Assembly: GCA_902531985.1 (NCBI GenBank) | Contig: CACAGG010000005.1 | Location: 1 to 47,189 of the forward strand | DNA length: 47,189 nucleotides | Direction of reading: 5' to 3' | Origin: an uncultured marine group III euryarchaeote | GTDB taxonomy: Archaea > Thermoplasmatota > Poseidoniia > MGIII > CG-Epi1 | Part shown: one piece after another, positions 7,201-14,670 of the stretch | How positions within the stretch are numbered: the stretch's first letter is position 1 | Layout of the letters: each line of letters opens with the position of its first letter | Notes under the pieces: generated by a model | Database searches by the model: none | Told to the model about the DNA's origin: nothing | Seen by the model: the letters and a program-made list of their open reading frames with translations, nothing else | Position numbers and translations under genes: made by a program

Positions 7201-9585
7201 GAAAACATAATTGCAACAACTTACCCTGATGAGTGGGACGTTACTTTGTATCAATCATCATCATGTACATCATCATTTAGTGGCAGTATTGGTGCAGGTC
7301 AATCTAAGTATCTTTATCTGTGTGCAGTACCAGATCAAGATTCCGATATAGGGAATTATACAATTTTAACAGAATTCTCACCAAATAGTGGTAGTGAACC
7401 TGCAGAAACAGTTTCTGTTACTTTAGAAGTTGCTTCGCCAAAGAGAGATTTGGAAGCTACAGCTATCGATAGCGCTAAGGAAATTTATCCTGAATATGAG
7501 GGATCTACAACTCAGAATAGCGTAAAATTCAAAGTTAAATTAGACAACACTGGGTCGAATTTGGATAAATTTATACCTGAAGTGGAGAGCAGTCTTGAAG
7601 ACGATTGGTCCGTTACATTCTGGCAGGACAGTTCAAAAACTCAAACTTGGCCAACTAGCGGTGTTGAAATTGAAGACGGCGAGCTAGACGATCTTTGGGT
7701 GTTTGTAGAAGTTAATGATGAAGCTGATGAAGGTAATGAGACTATAGAAATCTCAATACGTGATGAAGAGGATGATCCTAATGCACGTGCAGAAATTAGT
7801 TTAACTGTAACTGTTCAAAGGCCAGAGATAATGATTTCTGCTTCAAAAATATCGTTAGAGATTGATGGTGAAGTAGGAAATGCTTCAACAGTTAAAGAGG
7901 AAGATACCCTTGTTATTTTAGTTGACGTAGAAAACACAGGAACTGCAGATGCAGATGATGTTCGAATAGAAGTTTTCTATTATCCAAAGAAATCACCAGA
8001 AACGCAAAATGAAATTGATAATTTATTGATTGCAGGCTTTGAACTTGATGAAGGTAAAAACACGTACATCAAGACATTGTATGACAAGACAACAAATATT
8101 AAATCTAAGAATTTGAAATCTATTGCTTCAGATGATTGGTTGATTGAGGGTGGAGAATGGTATGTGGAGGCCCGAGCTGATTATGATGAAGACAATGACA
8201 ATGGCGAAATCTTAGAGCCCAATGAGAATAACAACGATGCACGATATTCAGAATTATTGAGAGTTAAACCAGATTTAATTATTGATACTATGAGAGTAGA
8301 TAGCAAATACAGTGGAGAATCTGCTCAAACACCTAATATTGATGATATTGTAACCTTCACAGTTACGGTAAGTAATACTGGTGCAGCAGATGTTAAAGGC
8401 GCTCGTTTGTATATTACAGCAGATAGTAGCGAAGATAATGAAATATTGAAAGATCGTACAAACAAAGACCATGTTGAATTCGATGTCGATGCAGGTGAAA
8501 CAACAGATGTCCGATTCCGTTGGAAAGCAACTGAAGAGGAATGGAGTTCCTTTAGAGCTGAAGTTAACCCCGTTTGTGAAGATTATAACATTCAAAGCTT
8601 CGAGTGTGAATCAGATGGAGACGGCTTTGCAGCTGAAACAGACCGCATGTTTGACGAATTAGGACGTTATGCAGATAATGAATATCCACGTACTGGCGTG
8701 TTTGAACAAAATGAGGTAGAGGTTAAGTTTGAAACTTTACCAGATTTCAGAATTAAGAAAGTTGCAATGGATCCTCGTGACCCCGAAGTCGGTGAGAGTG
8801 TTGAAATCACAGTTACATTGGAAAACATAGGTAATGCAGATTGGCAAATTAGTTCTAAACCATTGACAGTTAAGTTTGAAGATGGAACCGGTAACGAGTG
8901 GACTAGTTCAGTTGGCGAGTCTATTAATCAAGCAGATACTACAGAAGTGAAATTCACTTGGAAGGTTCCAGATGAAGATAACAAAGATGAACTTACCTTG
9001 ACTTGGACTATTGAAGCAGGAACTGGTAGTTTTGAAATCAAACAGTGTAATACTTGTGATGACTTTACTCTAGGTGGCGGTACGGATAATGATGAATATA
9101 CTCAGGAGTTAGAACTTGTACTTCCTGCAGTTCTCGGCGAGATAGAGTTCATTAATACATTGACTGAAAGAGAATTAGTTAAAGGAGTGCCATTATTGTG
9201 GCCAGTAGCAATTATAGTAGGAGCAGTTGTTCTTGGAATGGTAGCAGTCCCTATTCTGAGAAGAAGAGGAGGAAGTTCTTCATCACCAGATTCAGAAGGT
9301 TCAGACGACGAAGATTCAGGTGAAGATGCATCCGCAGAAGAAGCTGCAGTTCCTTCAAAAATAGGAGTAGTTATAGTTTCATCAGTTGATGGTAAGACTG
9401 CAAATGTGAAGGTTCCTTCAAATATGCCTGTTAATAAATTATTACAAAATTGTATTGAGAAATTCCAATTACCACATGCTAATTTTGCAGTAATGCTCAA
9501 TGGAGTACCCGTGGATGTTAATTTGTCATTGGCAGACGCAGGTTTGACAGATAGTTGCCAAATAGATTTAGTCCCACTTGAATAG
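4258..9585 (+). CDS. Giant surface protein: repeated NEW3/CARDB-like beta-sandwich domains, one TM helix, cytosolic ubiquitin-like (YukD-like) C-terminal domain
   Basis: Signal peptide MSLNYNKQLVNTLAFVLLCVGFLLISGNASADA. At least eight repeats of the type V(K/E/Q)N(K/T/E)G(N/T)GEDxxSL. TM LLWPVAIIVGAVVLGMVAVPILRRR. Terminal 76 aa SKIGVVIVSSVDGKTANVKVPSN...DLVPLE. ATG at 4258 preferred over the tracked GTG at 4237 because a TATA-like TTTATAA lies near 4219. Confidence 0.85.
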   Translation: MSLNYNKQLVNTLAFVLLCVGFLLISGNASADAYDHKMTVSPSTQSGDPEEQLQYTITIENTGDNDDTYDMTVTNSTIPTGYTAFILPSSLAVEEDESGTATLFVKIANRTTNTAEGGDTAQITFKSTSQNVDGKSKTQTASLTVNNVYGTTLTPSVGEQTVNPNENVKFQVSVKNSGGNTEDSVTISFSANGVDSWDITPQPSTLTLDINEIGYFNLSVTPDIEATAGLKSISIISTSEDGQTVASTSVTVKVNQLPALQVDKVGSSSKDVEAGKRVYYSFEVINKGNAVDTFNLAVDTSSLPEGWDASLDQDKISNLGVDDNITLTDVLVVKAPDNAVAESETSIIVTISSDFNSSVNSTYTSRSTVLQKFEPKISIVGEDTMSGKPEEQVNFTIKVENDGNGEDDISLTLMGGNSSWGQLGDSAFTLSAGANATTTLRVTPPKDTEAKNGYILIVKATSEDDTTSASRNTFINVEQIFEVSVQVAGDSSKKGDPGDELTYSITVKNKGNGEDTVSLTLEGDKASWGSIIDEVELTSGESTSVNLTVNIDDDATVGDNDIVVRGTSEDNPSANDTGTVKVTVNKQFKVDVVVSSKSGDPGSTITYPVRVQNEGTGVDTFSVTIDDYPEGWSVDPVSFQVEDIEAGGEQIVNLNVSIRSGEDNKAFSINLTASSDEARKENPPKYVNTTVSIITIVNQEYWIELDLDDPGDINVAATVGIPTSVDFDVVNKGTGEDVVSLTATGPEGWTSVSFSSNYVSVAENGQEEVSLFITVPEDTADQVYDIVVTGVSDCDTCDEEGARSNYAITFKVDVTLSRGVEISADVIQVSKLPGAVANFTVDLKNAGDGSDTILLSILDDDLSWASLNRTQVSLDKEGTGSVVVSVSLPTYNLTELSNQERTALQGSSYEITIKAKSAGDLSVSQNVELTTNIGQIYGASIEVIGDKSVTSYPSTETDDSERTEKFTFKLTNTGNKQDVIDENIIATTYPDEWDVTLYQSSSCTSSFSGSIGAGQSKYLYLCAVPDQDSDIGNYTILTEFSPNSGSEPAETVSVTLEVASPKRDLEATAIDSAKEIYPEYEGSTTQNSVKFKVKLDNTGSNLDKFIPEVESSLEDDWSVTFWQDSSKTQTWPTSGVEIEDGELDDLWVFVEVNDEADEGNETIEISIRDEEDDPNARAEISLTVTVQRPEIMISASKISLEIDGEVGNASTVKEEDTLVILVDVENTGTADADDVRIEVFYYPKKSPETQNEIDNLLIAGFELDEGKNTYIKTLYDKTTNIKSKNLKSIASDDWLIEGGEWYVEARADYDEDNDNGEILEPNENNNDARYSELLRVKPDLIIDTMRVDSKYSGESAQTPNIDDIVTFTVTVSNTGAADVKGARLYITADSSEDNEILKDRTNKDHVEFDVDAGETTDVRFRWKATEEEWSSFRAEVNPVCEDYNIQSFECESDGDGFAAETDRMFDELGRYADNEYPRTGVFEQNEVEVKFETLPDFRIKKVAMDPRDPEVGESVEITVTLENIGNADWQISSKPLTVKFEDGTGNEWTSSVGESINQADTTEVKFTWKVPDEDNKDELTLTWTIEAGTGSFEIKQCNTCDDFTLGGGTDNDEYTQELELVLPAVLGEIEFINTLTERELVKGVPLLWPVAIIVGAVVLGMVAVPILRRRGGSSSSPDSEGSDDEDSGEDASAEEAAVPSKIGVVIVSSVDGKTANVKVPSNMPVNKLLQNCIEKFQLPHANFAVMLNGVPVDVNLSLADAGLTDSCQIDLVPLE

Positions 9586-9594
9586 TAAGGTACA

Positions 9595-10773
9595 ATGCTT
9601 GATGCGTTAGTAGTAGGGGCTGGACCAAGTGGTTCTAGAACTGCTTGGAATCTTTCCAAAGCAGGCTATGAAACTGCCCTAATTGATAGAGTAGAAGTTA
9701 TTGGAGAACCTTGCCAGTGTGCAGGTTTAATTACTCCTAGAACTTTTGATTATCTTGGCTATGAAAGGCCAATATTACAAGAAATGGATGGAGCAAGATT
9801 ATGGGGCCCAAAAGATTCCTACTTAGATTTCCAAGCTTCAGAAACAAAAGCTTTGGTCATAGATAGACCAGATTTAGATAGATCTATTGCAAATCGAGCT
9901 GCAGATTCAGGTTCTCAATTGCTAAGTGGTCATACATATTTAGGCCATGAGAAAATTGACGGTGGAATTAAGGCTAAAATTAAGAATAATGAGGGTAAGT
10001 TTGAGATAAAAACAAAACTTTTGGTAGGTTCAGACGGTCCTTTATCAAGAGTGGCAAAAAATGCAGGAATAAGGAGTAGTAGAGAAGTTCTCACAGCTTT
10101 TGGGGCTGATGTGGAAGGTTATCAGGGTAAAGAAAGTCACGTGGATCTATTCGTAGGCTCAAATCTTGCCCCTCGTTTTTTTGGTTGGGGAATACCTACA
10201 GGCCCGAATGAGGGTCGCATTGGTTTGGCCACTACACTGCCTCACAGACCTATGTCTTTTTTCCGTAACTATTTCAAGAAAGGTGCACCTTCCAAACTAC
10301 TTGGCGGGGCTAAGGTGGTGAATCTTATTAGTGGAATGATTCCATTTGGGACTGCAAATCCAAGTTATACAGATAATGTGATTTTAACAGGTGATGCTGC
10401 AGGTATGGCAAAACCTACATCTGGAGGGGGGATATATTCTGGCTTAATATCTGCAGATGCGGCTTTTGAAATCGCAAATAAGGCTTTCCAAAAGGAAAGC
10501 TTAGATTCACAGACCTTGAGCCCTTACCAAGGATTACTGAAGCAAAGAATAGGTGGTGAACTGTCTAAAGGATATAGTCTTAGAAAGGCGTTTTTGAGTT
10601 TAAATGATGACCAACTGTCTGAGATAATAACAATGCTGGGAGAACCTAAAGTTAAAAAGGCAATAGAAAAAACAGGAGATTTAGATTATGCTTCCTTAGC
10701 TGCCTTTTCTGTACTTAAAGCGCAACCGAAGTTCATTAAATTTGCCCCTTTGCTTCTGAAGCCATTTATTTAA
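9595..10773 (+). CDS. Geranylgeranyl reductase family FAD-dependent oxidoreductase
   Basis: DALVVGAGPSGSRTAWNLSKAGYETALIDR; GEPCQCAGLIT; LTGDAAGMAKPTSGGGIYSGL. Confidence 0.9.
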   Translation: MLDALVVGAGPSGSRTAWNLSKAGYETALIDRVEVIGEPCQCAGLITPRTFDYLGYERPILQEMDGARLWGPKDSYLDFQASETKALVIDRPDLDRSIANRAADSGSQLLSGHTYLGHEKIDGGIKAKIKNNEGKFEIKTKLLVGSDGPLSRVAKNAGIRSSREVLTAFGADVEGYQGKESHVDLFVGSNLAPRFFGWGIPTGPNEGRIGLATTLPHRPMSFFRNYFKKGAPSKLLGGAKVVNLISGMIPFGTANPSYTDNVILTGDAAGMAKPTSGGGIYSGLISADAAFEIANKAFQKESLDSQTLSPYQGLLKQRIGGELSKGYSLRKAFLSLNDDQLSEIITMLGEPKVKKAIEKTGDLDYASLAAFSVLKAQPKFIKFAPLLLKPFI

Positions 10774-11508
10774 TTCAGGATAGTTACCTTCCTCTTCAAG
10801 GTAGAAAATAACAGATAATCCTGCGAATACTATTGTTAGTGAAACAAGGATGTATATTGGCCATTTTGGAATTGGTTTTTTAACTCCAAAAGAAGAATCA
10901 GGTATAATTCCATCGACGCCTAAAATATCTAAGTTTATGTTTCCGAGAGAGTCTGCAGTCACATTAGAAGTGGCTTCTTCCCATAGTTCCATATTCCAAT
11001 GACCTCTGGATTGCATTAATCTAGATGTGCCGTTATAATCAAAACTCATCGAAAATCTAACAAAATAAGTTCCTTCTCTCGTGTCTTCATCTGAAACTAT
11101 CTTAAATTTAAGAGTGAATGTTTCATTTGCTTGAATTGTAGCTAGACTGAAAGTGGCTTGTTCAACTTTATCGTTACTTTCACAAGTTTCCTCTGAATTT
11201 ATTGTTAAGCATTTATTACTAATGTATGGCCGCTCACTGGTAGGTATATTTTCAAATGTTTCACTCTCATCAATATCAGCTCTATGGTAAATTTCAGAGG
11301 TAATACTCACATTCCCTAATTGATATCCATATCTGTTATGTATGTCTAAGACGAAATTATCTTCGTCACCAGGTTCTAATTGAGGCGTTACGAAATTGTG
11401 AAAATTAGGGATGTTTCCGGGATGACTTACGTACGTATCAATCTCACTTTTAACAAGCGGTTGAGAGACCAAAGCAATCAATAAAATAACTCCTAAAATG
11501 TGCCTCAT
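10696..11508 (-). CDS. Membrane-anchored extracytoplasmic protein, unknown function
   Basis: Signal peptide MRHILGVILLIALVSQPLVKSE (ATG at 11508 preferred over 11547), NEW3-like exported domain, C-terminal TM WPIYILVSLTIVFAGLSVIFYL, basic tail. Confidence 0.65.
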   Translation of the reverse strand: MRHILGVILLIALVSQPLVKSEIDTYVSHPGNIPNFHNFVTPQLEPGDEDNFVLDIHNRYGYQLGNVSITSEIYHRADIDESETFENIPTSERPYISNKCLTINSEETCESNDKVEQATFSLATIQANETFTLKFKIVSDEDTREGTYFVRFSMSFDYNGTSRLMQSRGHWNMELWEEATSNVTADSLGNINLDILGVDGIIPDSSFGVKKPIPKWPIYILVSLTIVFAGLSVIFYLEEEGNYPELNKWLQKQRGKFNELRLRFKYRKGS

Positions 11509-11596
11509 TATTACGTCAATTAAAGCTCCCTTTAAAACCAGTTTCACTGAATAAGAGGTATGTATTGTATTTATATGGCCATTCTTTTAGAATATT

Positions 11597-13027
11597 ATGC
11601 GTATATTTAGCATATTAAGCGCTATTTTTCTTGGAGTAATTATTTTTTTGACAATCAATGCGGAAGCTGAGAGTTGCCAATATGAAAATTTTACAGTTGA
11701 AAAAGAGCAAGATTTAATTTTTGAAAATGAAGACATTTGGCTTTGTGGAGATATTTTAATTGATGGACATTTAGTAATTAAAGATTCCAATTTAAATGTC
11801 AACAGAACTTTAGATTTAACTACTTCAGAGATTAGAATAAATCCAGGAGGTCAATTAGACATAATTAATACTACAATAACAACTAGCAGGTATACATTAA
11901 GTGATAACATTACTACTGCTATATCTCCATTTACTTTAGTTTCGGATGCTGGAAACCTATCAATTTATGATTCAACAATTTACTATGGAATGATTTGGTT
12001 AGTTGGAGGAAATGCTGACATTACAGGTTTAGCTTTAGATGGTTTTGGCATGATTAACTATGGCATTTTTTCAGAAGATACAAATCTTACGGCTTCGGGT
12101 GTCAACATACGCAATTATACGCTGGGATTACGATCGATAGGGACAGAACCTGACCTGGAATCCATATTTTACTATAATTGTAGTACTCAAATGACACAAG
12201 AGTGGTGGATTACTTTTTCAGCTTTAGAATCTTCAACAAACTTGCCTATTGAAGGATTTGAAGTAAGACAGTGGAATGGTGAAATACTTGTAGGGTCTTG
12301 GAATTGGGCAAAGCAGTATGAGATAGATGGCGATGGACAAATAAGAGATCACCAATCTAGATTTACGTTTTACTTGAATCTCGGTTTCGGATACGTGGAA
12401 AAGTCTTGGGAGGGCTATGTAAGTAATAACACACACTTAGTTGAATATTTTGATTTAAATCATTCAAATGTGAAGTTTCAATCAGGCCTTATTTTTGTTA
12501 ATGAAATAGAGTATGTGGTAGGTGAAAAAGCACCCAAGTACTCTAATGTTAACTTTAGTTTTTCCATACTTAATCCTACAGATATTAATTTCAATAATTT
12601 GTATGTAAATCTCTTAATTAATACAGAAATTACTTCCTCAAGGACGAGCATACCACTTTATTCAAATGCTTTGCAAATTGCTAATGTATCTTGGGTTGCA
12701 TCTCTTGAGGGGCCACTTTCACTATCTGTAGAATCAGTTATTGTTGATTATAGTGACAATTCAACCGATGATTATACTATATCCTTGAACAAATTCATAG
12801 AGATTGAATCTAGAGGTGAGTTTTCAAAGTCGGACGGTTCCTGGCTTGGTTTATTTGCTATTTTTGCGATAATGAGTTTATGTAGTTACATAATTTACAC
12901 AGGTATGGAAGATGAAGTTACCGACTCATCTAAATCAGACGATAAAATCAATGAACCTGAGCAGAATAGTGAGGATGAAGATAAAAGGGAAATGGCTGTC
13001 CCTGACGAGGCTTCAGAGGAAGATTAA
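11597..13027 (+). CDS. Surface protein with right-handed-repeat-like N-terminal part, CARDB-like domain, C-terminal TM and acidic tail
   Basis: Signal peptide MRIFSILSAIFLGVIIFLTINAEAES; DGHLVIKDSNLNVNRTLDL...GGQLDIINTTI; TM WLGLFAIFAIMSLCSYIIYT. Confidence 0.65.
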   Translation: MRIFSILSAIFLGVIIFLTINAEAESCQYENFTVEKEQDLIFENEDIWLCGDILIDGHLVIKDSNLNVNRTLDLTTSEIRINPGGQLDIINTTITTSRYTLSDNITTAISPFTLVSDAGNLSIYDSTIYYGMIWLVGGNADITGLALDGFGMINYGIFSEDTNLTASGVNIRNYTLGLRSIGTEPDLESIFYYNCSTQMTQEWWITFSALESSTNLPIEGFEVRQWNGEILVGSWNWAKQYEIDGDGQIRDHQSRFTFYLNLGFGYVEKSWEGYVSNNTHLVEYFDLNHSNVKFQSGLIFVNEIEYVVGEKAPKYSNVNFSFSILNPTDINFNNLYVNLLINTEITSSRTSIPLYSNALQIANVSWVASLEGPLSLSVESVIVDYSDNSTDDYTISLNKFIEIESRGEFSKSDGSWLGLFAIFAIMSLCSYIIYTGMEDEVTDSSKSDDKINEPEQNSEDEDKREMAVPDEASEED

Positions 13028-13033
13028 ATCAAT

Positions 13034-14017
13034 TTGAGTGACATAATTCTAGGCGTTGAATCAACAGCTCATACAGCAGGTGTTGGGATCATAACTTCAG
13101 AGGGTAAAATTCTTTCTAACCAAAGATCAGTTTACATTCCTGATGAAGGCGAGGGTATACACCCTAGGGAAGCTGCGAATCACCATGTAGAAAAATTCCC
13201 AGAATTATTCAAGAATGCTTTTGAAGAAGCTAGCTTATCACCAAAAGAGATTACACTTGTTTCTTATGCGAGAGGGCCTGGATTGGGTCCCTGCCTTAGG
13301 ACTGGAGCTACAGCAGCCAGAGCCTTTGCCTACACACATAAAATCCCTATTTTAGGAGTAAATCATTGTGTTGCTCATTTGGAGATAGGATTATTGGAAG
13401 GTGCTACAGATCCGGTTTTGCTCTATCTATCTGGGGCAAATACTCAAGTTATTGCATATGCAGAAGGACGCTATAGAGTCTTTGGTGAAACTATTGATAT
13501 AGGTATAGGCAATGGATTGGATAAATTTGCTAGAGAAGCAGGTATGGGTTTTCCAGGTGGTCCTAAACTTGAGAAGATTGCTGAGGGGGACAAATTGATA
13601 GATTTACCGTATTCTGTTAAGGGAATGGATTTGGCATTCTCAGGACTGATGACTGCAGCAAAGCAAAAATTAGACTCAGGTCATTCTTTGTCTAGTGTAG
13701 CCTATTCAGTTCAAGAAACTGCTTTCGCAATGTCATGCGAAGTAGCAGAGAGAGCATTAGCCCACACAGGAAAAACAGAACTAGTTTTGGGAGGTGGCGT
13801 TGCTTGTAACTCACGTTTGAGGGAAATGGCTATGATTATGACTAAAGAGCGTGGTGTCAATTGTTTTGTTCCTGAAAGAAGTTTATGTGTAGACAATGGA
13901 GTCATGATTGGTTGGCTTGGTTATCAAATGATGTCTGCAAATTATCAGCTCGCTGAGGAAGACAATATGGTTAATCAAAAATATCGGACAGATATGGTAG
14001 AGGTAACTTGGAGATGA
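13034..14017 (+). CDS. kae1: tRNA threonylcarbamoyladenosine biosynthesis protein Kae1
   Basis: ILGVESTAHTAGVGII; NHHVEKFPELF; YARGPGLGPCLRTGATAARAFA; NHCVAHLEIG; GNGLDKFAREAG; LGGGVACNSRLREM. TTG start. Confidence 0.95.
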   Translation: MSDIILGVESTAHTAGVGIITSEGKILSNQRSVYIPDEGEGIHPREAANHHVEKFPELFKNAFEEASLSPKEITLVSYARGPGLGPCLRTGATAARAFAYTHKIPILGVNHCVAHLEIGLLEGATDPVLLYLSGANTQVIAYAEGRYRVFGETIDIGIGNGLDKFAREAGMGFPGGPKLEKIAEGDKLIDLPYSVKGMDLAFSGLMTAAKQKLDSGHSLSSVAYSVQETAFAMSCEVAERALAHTGKTELVLGGGVACNSRLREMAMIMTKERGVNCFVPERSLCVDNGVMIGWLGYQMMSANYQLAEEDNMVNQKYRTDMVEVTWR

Positions 14018-14616
14018 AATTTAGGGGTGCTGAGGCTATAGTGGAGACTATAGATTGGCAAGGGATTACTGCAATTTCTAAAGTTCGAAATAAGCGAGGT
14101 TATCGTCATCTCTCATTAGAAAAAAGGCTAGTTACAGAGAGATTACGTAGCGAATCACGAATAATGGAAAGGTTACTTTCACAGGGTATTTCTGTTCCAG
14201 CAATTTATAGCGTGAATCCGGTAGAAAATAGCATTATTATGGAATTTATTGATGGACAGACATTGGAAAGGGCATTGCGAACTGATGTTTTCAATTCACA
14301 TCTTGAAGATTTAGCTTATTTATTGTCTAAAATTCATTCTTTAGGAGTGATCCACGGAGATCCCACTACGAGTAATTTTTTAGTTAAAGATCAACTATAT
14401 GCTATAGATTTCGGTTTGGCTAGTATGTCCGATGATCCCGAGGGCAGGGCTTCTGATCTACGTGTTTTTTTGGAATCTTTAGATTCGCATCATTCTGAAA
14501 TAAATGGTAGAGAAATATTTCTTGATGCCTATTCTAAATGGAAAGATTCTAAAGCAGTACTTGAAGCCTTAAATGTGTTAGAATTAAGAGGGCGCTATAA
14601 CCTCATGAGGGGCTAG
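14014..14616 (+). CDS. bud32: KEOPS-associated kinase Bud32
   Basis: EFIDGQTLERAL; GVIHGDPTTSNFLV; AIDFGLAS. ATG at 14014 overlaps the Kae1 TGA (ATGA); the alternative start is TTG at 14008. Confidence 0.92.
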   Translation: MKFRGAEAIVETIDWQGITAISKVRNKRGYRHLSLEKRLVTERLRSESRIMERLLSQGISVPAIYSVNPVENSIIMEFIDGQTLERALRTDVFNSHLEDLAYLLSKIHSLGVIHGDPTTSNFLVKDQLYAIDFGLASMSDDPEGRASDLRVFLESLDSHHSEINGREIFLDAYSKWKDSKAVLEALNVLELRGRYNLMRG

Positions 14617-14670
14617 GCGCAGTGTAATAATCCCCCTACCATTACAATAATAGTTAAGGTAGGTGACAAT

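Noticed and set aside
9102-9659. 185-aa minus-strand ORF opposite the giant protein C-terminus
   Set aside because: No start context or recognisable domain. It is antisense to a well-supported CDS, including its TM and Ubl-like domain.
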